64,000 nucleotides of DNA from Serratia sarumanii (GTDB lineage: Bacteria; Pseudomonadota; Gammaproteobacteria; Enterobacterales; Enterobacteriaceae), in NCBI RefSeq assembly GCF_029962605.1, contig NZ_CP124750.1:4030001-4094000 (forward strand), in the 5' to 3' direction. The position numbers and the translations under genes were made by a program. Shown here piece by piece: positions 1 to 8,909 of this stretch. Numbering within the stretch: position 1 is the first letter of the stretch; every line of letters starts with the position of its first letter. The notes under the pieces are model-generated. The model saw nothing but the letters and a program-made list of their open reading frames with translations, made no database searches and was not told the DNA's origin.

Positions 1-584
1 AAATAGGAGTAGGTCAGGCAGTTGTGCAACGCCAGATCCTGCGGTTGACGCGGGGTGCCGTGCGCCGCCAGATATGCCGGCGCGGCGCACACCACCGATG
101 CGCAGGTGGACAGCGGGCGGGCGATCAGGTTGGGATCCAGCTCGTTGGTGATGCGCAGCGCCAGATCGATGCGCTCTTCCACCAGGTTCACCGCCCGGTT
201 GTTCATCTGCAGATCGACCGCCACCTGCGGGTGACGCTTCAGATACTGAGCGACCGCCCCCACCAGCGCCGTTTGCCCGAGCGATTGCGAACAGGTGATG
301 CGCAGCAGGCCGCGCAACTCGTCGCTCTGCCCTTCCTCCACCAGGTCGATCTCCCCCGCCAGCGCCAGCATTTGCCGGCAGCGTTCCAGAGTGCGCTCCC
401 CGGCGTCGGTCAGACTAAGCTTACGGGTAGTGCGGTGCAGTAAACGCGCCCCGGCCCATTGCTCCATCTGCGCCAGGTAGCGCGTCACCATCGCGCGCGA
501 CATCTCCAGCGTTTCCGCGGCGGCGATCATGCTGCCGCGATCGACGATGGTGACAAAAACCTCAGCGGCGGTAATGCGATCCAT
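1..584 (-). CDS. LysR-family transcriptional regulator (3' part outside window)
   Basis: About 194 codons are visible, from an ATG at 584 to the window edge. The N-terminus (MDRITAAEVFVTIVDRGS...) forms the winged helix-turn-helix typical of LysR proteins, followed by RTTRKLSLTDAGE and the start of the effector-binding domain. The C-terminal third is missing. It is divergent from the metallo-beta-lactamase-fold gene at 693, separated by about 108 bp, which is the usual arrangement for a LysR protein and its target. The likely role, control of that neighbour, is an inference from position only. Confidence 0.85.
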   Translation of the reverse strand, partial: MDRITAAEVFVTIVDRGSMIAAAETLEMSRAMVTRYLAQMEQWAGARLLHRTTRKLSLTDAGERTLERCRQMLALAGEIDLVEEGQSDELRGLLRITCSQSLGQTALVGAVAQYLKRHPQVAVDLQMNNRAVNLVEERIDLALRITNELDPNLIARPLSTCASVVCAAPAYLAAHGTPRQPQDLALHNCLTYSY

Positions 585-692
585 AATTAGTCCGATTTAT
601 GCAACGAATAATTGCTTATTATCCGGTTTTTCTATCGCTTTATGCAACCTAACATCATTACAACATTAACCGATACCTAAGGACCTCTGCCC

Positions 693-1577
693 ATGTTTAA
701 GAAATCACTGTTAACTCTGGCCTTCACCGGCGTCGCCACCCTCAGCACCTACGCCACCGCGGCCGACACCCTGACCATGGAAGTGTATAACCCGGGCGAG
801 AAAAGCGTGTTCCCGGTGTCTTCCGAAATCATCAGCGGCAAACACGAAGTGGCGCTGATCGACGCTCAGTTCCAGCGTAACGACGCCGAAGCGCTGGTTA
901 AAAAGATCAAAGCGACCGGCAAGAAACTGACCACCGTTTACATCAGCCACTCAGACCCGGATTTCTATTTCGGTCTGGACGTGATTAAAGCGGCCTTCCC
1001 GGAGGCGAAAATCATCGCTTCGCCAGGCACTATCAAGGACATCAACGCTACCAAAGACGGTAAAGTCGCCTATTGGGGCCCGATCCTGAAAGACAACGCG
1101 CCGAAAACCGTGATCGTGCCGCAGCCGCTGCAGGGCGACAGCTTCACCATCGACGGCCAGAAAGTGGAAGTGAAAGGCCTGAATGGCCCGACCCCCGATC
1201 GCACCTTCGTGTGGATCCCGGCGCTGAAGGCGGTCGTTGGCGGTGTCGCCGTCGCCGGTGACAACATCCACCCGTGGATCGCCGACAACCAGAGCGTGGA
1301 ATCGCGCCAGCACTGGCAGCAGACGCTGAAAAACATCGAAGCGCTGAAGCCGCAGGTCGTGGTGCCGGGCCACTTCCTGCCGGGCGCAGCGCAAACGCTG
1401 GCATCGGTGCACTTTACCCAGAAATACCTGACCACGCTGGAAGCCGAGCTGCCGAAGGCCAAGGATTCCGCCGCGCTGATTGAGGCGATGAAAAAGCACT
1501 ACCCGACGCTGAAAGACGAGTCGAGCCTGGAACTGAGCGCGAAAGTGCTGAAAGGCGAGATGAAGTGGCCGCAATAA
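693..1577 (+). CDS. Exported metallo-beta-lactamase-fold hydrolase, degenerate metal motif
   Basis: This 294-residue protein starts with a clear Sec signal peptide (MFKKSLLTLAFTG... to about ATAA, residue 24), so it should act in the periplasm. The fold is suggested by SHSDPDFYFG near residues 86-95, GDNIHPW near 190 and VVPGHF near 225. The canonical HxHxDH metal site reads H-S-D-P-D-F here: the second and third histidine positions are Asp and Phe. It resembles the Vmh-type MBL proteins as I remember them, so the substitutions may be a family trait rather than decay. AAGGAC lies upstream of the ATG. Substrate unknown. Confidence 0.8.
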   Translation: MFKKSLLTLAFTGVATLSTYATAADTLTMEVYNPGEKSVFPVSSEIISGKHEVALIDAQFQRNDAEALVKKIKATGKKLTTVYISHSDPDFYFGLDVIKAAFPEAKIIASPGTIKDINATKDGKVAYWGPILKDNAPKTVIVPQPLQGDSFTIDGQKVEVKGLNGPTPDRTFVWIPALKAVVGGVAVAGDNIHPWIADNQSVESRQHWQQTLKNIEALKPQVVVPGHFLPGAAQTLASVHFTQKYLTTLEAELPKAKDSAALIEAMKKHYPTLKDESSLELSAKVLKGEMKWPQ

Positions 1578-1645
1578 GCGCCCGTGCGTGATTGAACCAG
1601 CCCTGGCGCCGCGGTGAGCTGCCGCGCGCCAGGCGAGGAGTAAAG

Positions 1646-2293
1646 ATGACCGAAACCACTCTGCATTACATTTTCGATCCGCTGTGCGGCTGGTGCTACG
1701 GCGCCGCGCCGCTGGTGAAAGCGGCTCAGAGCCTCCCTGGGCTGAAGGTTGTGCCGCACGCCGGCGGCATGATGACCGGCAACAACCGCCGTCAGATTAC
1801 CGACGAATGGCGCAACTACGTCATTCCGCACGACAAACGCATCGCCGAGATGACGGGCCAGCCTTTTGGCGAAGCCTATTTCAACGGCCTGCTGCGCGAC
1901 ACCACGGCAGTGATGGATTCCGAGCCGCCGATCACCGCTATCCTGGCGGCGGAAAAGCTGGCGGGCCGCGGGCTGGACATGCTGCACCGCATTCAGCAGG
2001 CGCACTATCAAGAAGGCCGGCGCATCGCCGATACGCCGGTGCTGGAAGCGTTGGCGAAAGAGCTGGGGTTGCCTTCGGCGGCGTTTATCGCCGAAATGCG
2101 TTTCAACACCGGCGCACCAACCGCGCAGCACATCGCGGAAAGCCGGGCGCTGCTGGCCAAAGTGCAAGGCCAGGGCTTCCCGACCTTTGCGCTGCAGGAC
2201 AGCGAAGGCCGTCTGCATCTGCTGCCGGCCGGCAACTATCTGGGTAACGTGGAAGCCTGGAAAAACCTGCTGGGCGCCGCCGCGCTGGCGTAA
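1646..2293 (+). CDS. DsbA-family thioredoxin-fold protein (cytoplasmic)
   Basis: A 215-residue protein of the DsbA/FrnE-like thioredoxin superfamily. The active-site motif CGWC sits at residues 14-17 right after the first beta strand, and the cis-proline loop is GFPTF near residue 181. There is no signal peptide, so a cytoplasmic thiol-disulfide or glutathione-S-transferase-like role is expected. I chose the ATG at 1646 because GAGGAG lies 5 bp upstream; an in-frame ATG at 1592 would add 18 residues of non-conserved look. It lies 68 bp after the MBL-fold gene and is probably cotranscribed with it. Confidence 0.85.
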   Translation: MTETTLHYIFDPLCGWCYGAAPLVKAAQSLPGLKVVPHAGGMMTGNNRRQITDEWRNYVIPHDKRIAEMTGQPFGEAYFNGLLRDTTAVMDSEPPITAILAAEKLAGRGLDMLHRIQQAHYQEGRRIADTPVLEALAKELGLPSAAFIAEMRFNTGAPTAQHIAESRALLAKVQGQGFPTFALQDSEGRLHLLPAGNYLGNVEAWKNLLGAAALA

Positions 2294-2302
2294 CCTACCT
2301 TT

Positions 2303-2325
2303 CCCGCCCCGGCTGCCGGGGCGGG
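2303..2325. terminator. GC-rich hairpin between convergent genes
   Basis: A perfect 10-bp stem (CCCGCCCCGG, three-base loop CTG) fills the gap between the stop codons at 2293 and 2326. There is no long T tract on either side, so it may be an inefficient bidirectional terminator. Confidence 0.55.
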
Positions 2326-3033
2326 TCATTCGACCCGCACGAACCGCCCTTCCGCGCGCACGTTGTGACCGAACCCGCAATCCCCCCGCGTGTGCATCTC
2401 CAGCGCTTGCTCGCCAAATTCCAGCGTGACGTCGCAGACCTGCGCGCTTTCCGAGTCATGCTGATGGTAGACCGCTTTGCCGTGCTCGATTGGCAGCTCG
2501 GCGGTGAAGTCACCCATGTTCGGCCCGTAATACAGCCCCATCTGCGGCATGGCGTAGCCGGAAAAATCGATCAGCCAGCGCTCGCCCTGCGGCTTCACCG
2601 CCACTTCGCTCCACACGCCACGCCCGGCGTATTGCCAATACACGCCGCCCGGCCCCTGCGGCTGCGGCCGCTGCGCCAGGCGTTGGCGCAACAGGCTCAT
2701 GTTGTGCTGCGATTTGTCATCGTGCGGCGCCAGCGCCAGGTAGGCCTGTGCCTTGAGCAATTCCCCGGCGCGCATCAGCGACAGCGCCACGTTGTTGTAG
2801 GCCGTGGCGATGGCCTGCTCGCTCAGGCCGCAAAACTCGCTCCAGGCCGCCTGATCGCGAAAGATGTCGGCAGCTTTGGCGTAATCCTGCCGCTGATAGG
2901 CCTTTTTTCCCAGTTCGGCGTAGCTCGCCACCTTTTGGCAGTCGGCGGCGATGTCCGGCTCGTCAATGTGCGCCCAGGCCCGGGCGCCGGCGAAGACGCC
3001 GCAGGTCAGCAACAGGGGAAACCAAGCCTTCAT
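2326..3033 (-). CDS. Secreted protein of unknown function with TPR-like helices
   Basis: A 235-residue protein with a Sec signal peptide (MKAWFPLLLTCGVFAGARAWA, residues 1-21). Residues 30-115 are alternating helices with TPR-like spacing (YAELGKKAYQRQDYAKAADI, then IATAYNNVALSLMRAGE). The C-terminal half is probably beta-rich. Four cysteines remain after cleavage, enough for two disulfides. AAAGGAT lies upstream of the ATG. I do not recognise the family; it appears monocistronic and convergent with the DsbA-like gene. Confidence 0.75.
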   Translation of the reverse strand: MKAWFPLLLTCGVFAGARAWAHIDEPDIAADCQKVASYAELGKKAYQRQDYAKAADIFRDQAAWSEFCGLSEQAIATAYNNVALSLMRAGELLKAQAYLALAPHDDKSQHNMSLLRQRLAQRPQPQGPGGVYWQYAGRGVWSEVAVKPQGERWLIDFSGYAMPQMGLYYGPNMGDFTAELPIEHGKAVYHQHDSESAQVCDVTLEFGEQALEMHTRGDCGFGHNVRAEGRFVRVE

Positions 3034-3238
3034 CGTTTATCCTTTCTGCAAAAATTCGGCGCCAGTATAACCGCCCGGCGGTGGAGTGTATGCCGCAATT
3101 GCGCCCGTCGGCGTGCCGCTGTCGATTCAGCCGCCTTATTTCAAACGGTTAGCGGAGTTAAAACTGCTTACAGTCGCGGTTTGTTTGTTACCGTCCCGCA
3201 GCCCATGCTGAACGAAATACCGCAATTATCGAGCCGTT

Positions 3239-4966
3239 ATGAACGCAACCCCCTTGCAGAAACACGCCGTGTGGCAGCTGATCAAACCCTTTTGGGTGTC
3301 GGAGGAGCGATGGCGCGCCTGGATGATGCTGATCGCCATCGTCGTCCTGTCGCTCGGCCTGGTCTATATCAGCGTGCAGATCAACCAGTGGAATCAGGTG
3401 TTCTACGATGCGCTGCAGAACAAGAACTACCCGGTATTCAAGGCGCAGCTGTGGCGTTTTACCTATCTGGCGCTGATCTTCATCGTGCTGGCGGTCTACA
3501 AGATCTACCTGACTCAGGGGCTGCAGATGCGCTGGCGGCGCTGGATGACGGAAAAGTTCATGGAAAAATGGCTGGCGCACCAGGCGTATTACCACACCGA
3601 GCAGCAGCAGATCGTCGATAACCCCGATCAGCGTATTGCCGAAGATCTCAACGTATTGACCCAATATACCCTGTCGCTGTCGCTCGGGCTGCTCTCCAGC
3701 CTGGTGACGCTGTTTTCCTTTATCGACATCCTATGGCACGTCAGCGGGCCAATGACCTTCGCGCTCGGCCAGCATGCCATCACCTTGCCCGGTTATATGG
3801 TGTGGTTCGCGCTGCTGTATGCGGTGCTGGGATCGCTGCTGATCTGGTGGGTCGGCAAACCTCTGGTCATGCTGGGCTTCAACCAGGAACGGTATGAGGC
3901 AAACTTCCGTTTCGGCCTGATCCGCATCCGCGAAAACAACGACGCCATCGCGCTGTACCACGGCGAACCGCGCGAGGCGCAGCAGCTGGGCGATCGTTTT
4001 GACACCATTCGCAGCAACTGGTGGGCGATTATGCGCATCACCCGGCGGCTGAACATCGCCACCAACTTCTACGGCCAGTTCGCCATTGTATTTCCCCTGC
4101 TGGTGGCGGCGCCGCGCTACTTCTCCGGCGCCATTCAGATGGGCGGCCTGATGCAGATCGCCTCGGCCTTCGGCCAGGTACAGGGTGCGCTGTCGTGGTT
4201 CATCGACGCATTTAACGATTTGGCGACCTGGAAAGCCTGCGTCAACCGTCTGGCCGGCTTCAACGCCGCCGTCGATCAGGTGCATCATCAGCCGCGCGGC
4301 ATTCAGCTGCGGGAAGAGACCGCCCATCCGTTGACGCTGAGCAACCTCAGCCTGCACTTGCCCGACGGCCAGCCGCTGCTGGCCGGCGCCGAGATGACGC
4401 TGCAACGCGGCGATCGCCTGCTGATCGTCGGCCCTTCCGGCTGCGGCAAGTCGACGCTGCTGCGGGCCATCGCCGGTATCTGGCCTTACGGCGCGGGCGC
4501 CATCGGGGTAGCGGCCAATGCCAACACGTTGTTCCTGCCGCAGCGCAGCTACATTCCGATCGGCACGCTGCGCGAAGCGTTGAGCTACCCGAGCCTGGCG
4601 TCGGAATACAGCGATCCGCAGCTGATGCGGGTGCTGGAAAACTGCCGCCTGAAACACCTGCAGCGCTGGCTGAATACCTCCGCCAACTGGAGCCACCGCC
4701 TGTCGCCGGGCGAGCAACAGCGGCTGGCGTTCGCCCGCGCCCTGTTGATTCGCCCGAACATCCTGTTCCTCGACGAAGCCACCAGCGCGCTGGACGACGA
4801 AACCGAACAGTTGATGTACTGCCTGCTGGTGGATGAACTGCCGGACGTGACGCTGATCAGCGTGGCGCACCGCAACAGCGTGGCGAAGTACCACCAGACC
4901 TGCTGGCGCTTCAGCCGCAGCGAAGATCAAGCGGCGCGCCTGATGCTAAGCCCGCTGCCGGCATAA
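3239..4966 (+). CDS. ABC transporter, fused permease/ATPase, YddA/SbmA-related
   Basis: A 575-residue half-transporter of the ABCD/YddA type. Residues 1-330 are the membrane domain related to SbmA/BacA (QINQWNQVFYDALQNKNY, then LTQGLQMRWRRWMTEKF). Residues 355-570 are the nucleotide-binding domain, with Walker A GPSGCGKST near 398, signature LSPGEQQRLAFARALL and Walker B ILFLDEATSALD. YddA and SbmA homologues move peptides or small molecules; the substrate here is unknown. It stands alone, with only a weak ribosome-binding site before the ATG at 3239. Confidence 0.88.
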   Translation: MNATPLQKHAVWQLIKPFWVSEERWRAWMMLIAIVVLSLGLVYISVQINQWNQVFYDALQNKNYPVFKAQLWRFTYLALIFIVLAVYKIYLTQGLQMRWRRWMTEKFMEKWLAHQAYYHTEQQQIVDNPDQRIAEDLNVLTQYTLSLSLGLLSSLVTLFSFIDILWHVSGPMTFALGQHAITLPGYMVWFALLYAVLGSLLIWWVGKPLVMLGFNQERYEANFRFGLIRIRENNDAIALYHGEPREAQQLGDRFDTIRSNWWAIMRITRRLNIATNFYGQFAIVFPLLVAAPRYFSGAIQMGGLMQIASAFGQVQGALSWFIDAFNDLATWKACVNRLAGFNAAVDQVHHQPRGIQLREETAHPLTLSNLSLHLPDGQPLLAGAEMTLQRGDRLLIVGPSGCGKSTLLRAIAGIWPYGAGAIGVAANANTLFLPQRSYIPIGTLREALSYPSLASEYSDPQLMRVLENCRLKHLQRWLNTSANWSHRLSPGEQQRLAFARALLIRPNILFLDEATSALDDETEQLMYCLLVDELPDVTLISVAHRNSVAKYHQTCWRFSRSEDQAARLMLSPLPA

Positions 4967-4974
4967 CCCGCAGA

Positions 4975-4996
4975 GCCGGGCGCGGCGGCGCCCGGC
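4975..4996. terminator. Hairpin between convergent yddA-like and aga genes
   Basis: A 9-bp perfect stem (GCCGGGCGC, loop GGCG) lies between the stop codons at 4966 and 5003. No T tract follows on either strand, so strength is uncertain. Confidence 0.5.
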
Positions 4997-5002
4997 GTTC
5001 GT

Positions 5003-5437
5003 TCAGATGCCGTCGGCCGGCACGTTTTCACATTTCACCCGGCGGCGCTCATGCCACAGGCTGGTCAGGCCGCGTTTGCCGCACGCCAGCGCCATCTCGC
5101 GAAACTCATCCAGGCTCAACCCGTCGCGCTCCAGCATCATTTCCGCCGCCAGCTGCATGTTGACGCCGGTCAGCACTTCGCAATCGCCCTGCGCATCCGC
5201 CAGTTCGCAGGCGCTGCGAAACGGCGAGCCGCCGAGCATGTCGGTGAGAAACACCACGCCGTCCGGCTGCGCCACCGCCGCCAGCGCCGAGCGCAAGGCG
5301 TCGTTGAGCTGCGCGGTGCTCATCTGTTCGGGGAAATCGACCGCCGCGCAGTGCGGCTGCGGCCCCACCACCTGCTCCACCGCCTGCAACAGCCCGGTGG
5401 CGAAGCCGCCGTGGCCGGTAATCACAATGCCTGGCAT
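5003..5437 (-). CDS. agaF: PTS EIIA component, N-acetylgalactosamine/galactosamine type (AgaF)
   Basis: A 144-residue mannose-family EIIA. The phosphoacceptor histidine lies in ITGHGGFATG (His9), and DGVVFLTDMLGGSPF is the family core. The sequence reads like E. coli AgaF from start to end, including a C-terminus finishing in GI. It takes phosphate from HPr and passes it to AgaV. It is the last gene of the aga operon, 10 bp after agaE, with a hairpin downstream. Confidence 0.85.
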   Translation of the reverse strand: MPGIVITGHGGFATGLLQAVEQVVGPQPHCAAVDFPEQMSTAQLNDALRSALAAVAQPDGVVFLTDMLGGSPFRSACELADAQGDCEVLTGVNMQLAAEMMLERDGLSLDEFREMALACGKRGLTSLWHERRRVKCENVPADGI

Positions 5438-5447
5438 AGCCCACTCC

Positions 5448-6341
5448 TCACAAAATGCCGATAAATTTGCCCGCCACGCCGATCGCTACGGTGACGCCAA
5501 TCAGCTTCACCGGCGAGAAACCGCGCTTCATCAGGAAGAAAATGAGCAGCGTGAAGCACAGCGGCAACAAGTTGGGCATCAACTTGTCCAGCACGTCTGT
5601 CTGCAGCGCCACCCTGGCTTTGCCGGCATGCATCACCAACGGCGTGGACAGATGCACATACGAGGCCACCAGTGCGCCGATCACCGTCATGCCGACGATC
5701 GACGCGGCGTGAGAAATGCGCCGGGTGTGGGTCTTCAACAGCGCCAGCGCGCTGGTACCGGCCTGATAGCCGTAGTGCGCCAGCCCGAAGCGCAGGCCGA
5801 AGTGGAACAGGTTGAACAGCAGCAGGAAGACGATCGGCCCGAACAGGCTGCCCTCCAATGCCAGCGAAGCGCCTATCCCGGCGCAGATCGGCAGCAGCGT
5901 CAGCCAAAACAGCGCGTCGCCGATGCCGCCGAGCGGCCCCATCAGCGCCACTTTCACCGCGCGAATGGTGGAGATCTTCTCCTTGTTCTGCTCCATCGCC
6001 AGCACCAGACCGGACAGGAAGGTGACGTCGAACGGGTGCACGTTGATAAATTCCATGTGCATCTTCATCGAGTTGGCCAGATCCTGCGGGTTGCGGTGGA
6101 TCTTGCGCAGCCCGGGGATCAGCTGATACAGCCAGCCACCGGCCTGCATGCGTTCATAGTTGAACGACGCCTGCAGCAGCAGCGAACGCCAGGCCATGCG
6201 GTTGATGTCGCCGCGCGTCAGCGCTTCGGCGGGTTGGTTATCCAGGTAGTCGTCCTGTTCCACCTGGCTGGTGGCCAGCGCCTGCGCCATGCGTTGCTCA
6301 GCCTTTTGCGCCAGCAGATCGTCGGAATCGTTAAATGCCAT
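5448..6341 (-). CDS. agaE: PTS EIID membrane component (AgaE-like)
   Basis: A 297-residue mannose-family EIID. The conserved N-terminal part contains QASFNYERMQAGGW and MGPLGGIGDALFW, and hydrophobic segments run through the C-terminal half. With the EIIC protein it forms the membrane channel for amino sugar uptake. It overlaps agaW by 11 bp, implying translational coupling. Confidence 0.85.
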   Translation of the reverse strand: MAFNDSDDLLAQKAEQRMAQALATSQVEQDDYLDNQPAEALTRGDINRMAWRSLLLQASFNYERMQAGGWLYQLIPGLRKIHRNPQDLANSMKMHMEFINVHPFDVTFLSGLVLAMEQNKEKISTIRAVKVALMGPLGGIGDALFWLTLLPICAGIGASLALEGSLFGPIVFLLLFNLFHFGLRFGLAHYGYQAGTSALALLKTHTRRISHAASIVGMTVIGALVASYVHLSTPLVMHAGKARVALQTDVLDKLMPNLLPLCFTLLIFFLMKRGFSPVKLIGVTVAIGVAGKFIGIL

Positions 6342-7128
6342 CTTCGGCGTCCTCCTGCGGAGCGGGCCGGGCCGTCGCCTCTGCCGCGCCGCGTTGCGTG
6401 TTGAAGAAATCGATCAGGGCGATCGCCAGGGCGCCCAGCGCCACCGCCAGGATCGGCAGCTTGAGGAACGTGACCGAGATAAAGCCGAGGATAAAATAGG
6501 CCACGTAGTTTTTTTTCATCATCACCTTCATCAGCAGCGAGAAGCCGATTGCCGGCATCATGCCGCCCGCCACCGCCAGCCCGTCCAGCAGCCAACCCGG
6601 CGCCTTCTGCACCATGGCGCTGGCCGCATCGGCGCCGAAGTAAATCGGCAGGAACGCCACCACGAAATAGAAGATGAACAGGATGCCGATGCCGAGATAG
6701 TTCACCCGTTCGACGCCGCGCCAGTTCAGCTCTTTCACCATGCGATCGCAGCGGTGCATCATCGGCGAGAACAGCGTAAACAGCAGCGTGATGCAGCCCT
6801 GCACCGCAATCGAGAATGGCACCGCCACGCCGATCGCCACTTTAGGGTCGGCCTTGGTCAGAATGGCAAACGCGGTGCCGATCACCCCGCCGATCACCAC
6901 GTTCGGCGGTTGGGCGCCCGCCAGCGGCACCATCCCCATCCACACCAGCTCCAGCGTACCGCCCACCAGCAAGCCGGTGTAGACATCGCCCAAAATCAGC
7001 CCCACCAGCGGCCCCATCACCACCGGCCGATGGAAGTGGGTCAGGCCGTCGAACAGGTCCACCCCCGCCAGCCCGGCCAACAACGCAATCAATAACGCAT
7101 CCGTCAACATGCTTTCCCCCTGGCTCAA
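6331..7128 (-). CDS. agaW: PTS EIIC membrane component (AgaW-like)
   Basis: A 265-residue mannose-family EIIC permease with about seven hydrophobic segments. FDGLTHFHRPVVMGPLVG and GTLELVWMGMVPLAGAQPP match my memory of E. coli AgaW, as does the acidic tail ending EDGI. It overlaps agaV by 4 bp (ATGA) and agaE by 11 bp. Predicted substrate is N-acetylgalactosamine or galactosamine. Confidence 0.85.
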   Translation of the reverse strand: MSQGESMLTDALLIALLAGLAGVDLFDGLTHFHRPVVMGPLVGLILGDVYTGLLVGGTLELVWMGMVPLAGAQPPNVVIGGVIGTAFAILTKADPKVAIGVAVPFSIAVQGCITLLFTLFSPMMHRCDRMVKELNWRGVERVNYLGIGILFIFYFVVAFLPIYFGADAASAMVQKAPGWLLDGLAVAGGMMPAIGFSLLMKVMMKKNYVAYFILGFISVTFLKLPILAVALGALAIALIDFFNTQRGAAEATARPAPQEDAEDGI

Positions 7129-7601
7129 AAGAGCAATTTGCCGATAGCCTCGCCCGCCTCATCCGGCACCCGGCGCACTTCGCACTCCACGCCCAGCGCC
7201 GCTAACGCGCGAAACGCGGCCACGTCGCCGTCGTCCAGCGACACCGTTTTGTGCACCTGCCGCTTCCCCTCGGCGAAGTGCATGTTGCCGACGTTGACGA
7301 AACGGATCGGCACCCCGCCGCGCACCAGCGTCAACACGTCCTGCGGCGTTTTGCACACCAGAAAAATCTTCTGCCGATCCGCCGCCTTGTGGATCACGTC
7401 GATGGTTTTCTGCAGCGTGAAGTAGCGGGTCTGCACCCCTTCCGCCACCACCATGTCCATCAGGTTCTGCTGCACCGGATCGGCGGCGGCCTCGTCGTTG
7501 GCCACCACCACCAGGTTGGCGCCGAGGGTGTTGGTCCAGGTCACGCCCACCTGGCCGTGCACCAGGCGATTGTCGATGCGGGTCATTAAAATGTTCGGCA
7601 T
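7125..7601 (-). CDS. agaV: PTS EIIB component (AgaV-like)
   Basis: A 158-residue mannose-family EIIB. The phosphorylated histidine lies in RIDNRLVHGQVGV (His15). The middle, DPVQQNLMDMVVAEGVQ and ADRQKIFLVCKTPQD, closely follows E. coli AgaV as I remember it. It is cytoplasmic and phosphorylates the incoming sugar with agaF as donor. It begins one base after the agaZ stop. Confidence 0.87.
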   Translation of the reverse strand: MPNILMTRIDNRLVHGQVGVTWTNTLGANLVVVANDEAAADPVQQNLMDMVVAEGVQTRYFTLQKTIDVIHKAADRQKIFLVCKTPQDVLTLVRGGVPIRFVNVGNMHFAEGKRQVHKTVSLDDGDVAAFRALAALGVECEVRRVPDEAGEAIGKLLF

Positions 7602-7602
7602 G

Positions 7603-8886
7603 TCAGCGGCCCTCCGGGTAGCAGGCGGCGTGGTAATCGTCGAGCACCTGCGTCACTTTATGCAGCACCCACTCTTGCGGATCGGCGCTCAATTCGCCGG
7701 CGTTCAGCGCCCGCGCCTGATCCGGCAGGTACTGGCTGAGCAGCGCCAGCGGCGCCGGGCTGCGGCGCAGGTTGTCCAGCAGCCCGTCGACCGCCTGCTG
7801 CACCTGCGGCTGCGGCCAGTAGTAACGAACCCGATCGCTCAGGCTGTAGTGGCGATCGAGGTACTGTTGGTGCGGCGTGCCGTGGTAGTAGCGGCTCCAC
7901 TGCTGCGGCTGCTCGCGCATCACCTGCTCCAGCGTGGCGCACAGCTGCGCCGACTGGCGCTCCCCCAGCCATTCACGCTCGATGCGATCGAGGGCGAACA
8001 GCGCTTCGCGCAGCGCGAAGGTCAGCGCCGGCCCCACCTTCAGGATGGCGAAGTGATCGCGCACCAGTTGGCGGTAGGCCTGCGGCGGCTGATAGTCCGT
8101 GGAGTGCGCTTCATAGATCATGCCCGGCTGGCGTTCGATGAAATGGCTCAATGCGTCGGCGCGCTGCGGCTGATAGCGTTCGACGCGGTGGTGATCGAAC
8201 TCGACGCCCGGCTGCACCACCAGCGCGATGGTTCTCTGCCAGGCATCGTTCAGCTCGGCCTGTTGCCAGGCGATACGGTGCGTTTCCAGCGTTTGCGCCA
8301 CCGCGTGCGGCGTGGTGACCTGCAGACTCGCCAGCGCCTCCTGCGCGCCGCCCGGCACCGGCACTTCGGTGCCAATCACATAGACCGGCGCTTCGCCGCC
8401 GCTCTGCATCCAGGCCCGCTCCGCCACCGCGCACAAGCGCGCCGCACGCTCGGCGACCGTGGCATCCCCCAGGGGCGAGGGATCGCCGGCGCACGACATG
8501 GAACAATCGAGGTGAATCTTGCGAAATCCGGCGCGAACGTAATCGTCGATCAAGGTTTCCGCCAGCGCCATCGCCTCCTGAGCCGGGCGATCTTGCCAGG
8601 CGTTGGGCCCCAGGTGATCGCCGCCCAGCCACACGCGATCGCGCGCCAGGCCAACCTCATCCGCCAGATGCCACAGCGCATCGCGGAACTGGGCCGCCGT
8701 TTGGCCGGTATAGCCGCCGAACTGATTGACCTGGTTGGACGTCGCCTCCACCAATACCGGCGTGCCGCGCGCTTTGGCCTGCCGCAGCGCGGCCTTCAGA
8801 ACCCAGGGATGGGCGGAACAGACGGAAAAGATCCCGACCGGCATACCGGCCTTGTGCTGCTCGACAAGCTGTAACAACTGCTGCAT
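7603..8886 (-). CDS. kbaZ: Tagatose-1,6-bisphosphate aldolase accessory subunit (AgaZ/KbaZ)
   Basis: A 427-residue protein of the GatZ/KbaZ family, the non-catalytic subunit needed for full activity and stability of the class II tagatose-bisphosphate aldolase KbaY/GatY. Landmarks are GIFSVCSAHPWVLKAAL near the start, LVEATSNQVNQFGGYTG and WLGGDHLGPNAWQ. I chose the ATG at 8886, preceded by GGGGG; the open frame extends to 9090 only through unrelated sequence inside agaR. No catalytic aldolase subunit is encoded nearby, so a KbaY/AgaY from elsewhere is required. Confidence 0.85.
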   Translation of the reverse strand: MQQLLQLVEQHKAGMPVGIFSVCSAHPWVLKAALRQAKARGTPVLVEATSNQVNQFGGYTGQTAAQFRDALWHLADEVGLARDRVWLGGDHLGPNAWQDRPAQEAMALAETLIDDYVRAGFRKIHLDCSMSCAGDPSPLGDATVAERAARLCAVAERAWMQSGGEAPVYVIGTEVPVPGGAQEALASLQVTTPHAVAQTLETHRIAWQQAELNDAWQRTIALVVQPGVEFDHHRVERYQPQRADALSHFIERQPGMIYEAHSTDYQPPQAYRQLVRDHFAILKVGPALTFALREALFALDRIEREWLGERQSAQLCATLEQVMREQPQQWSRYYHGTPHQQYLDRHYSLSDRVRYYWPQPQVQQAVDGLLDNLRRSPAPLALLSQYLPDQARALNAGELSADPQEWVLHKVTQVLDDYHAACYPEGR

Positions 8887-8909
8887 GAAGCCCCCATGCA
8901 GGCGCCCTG

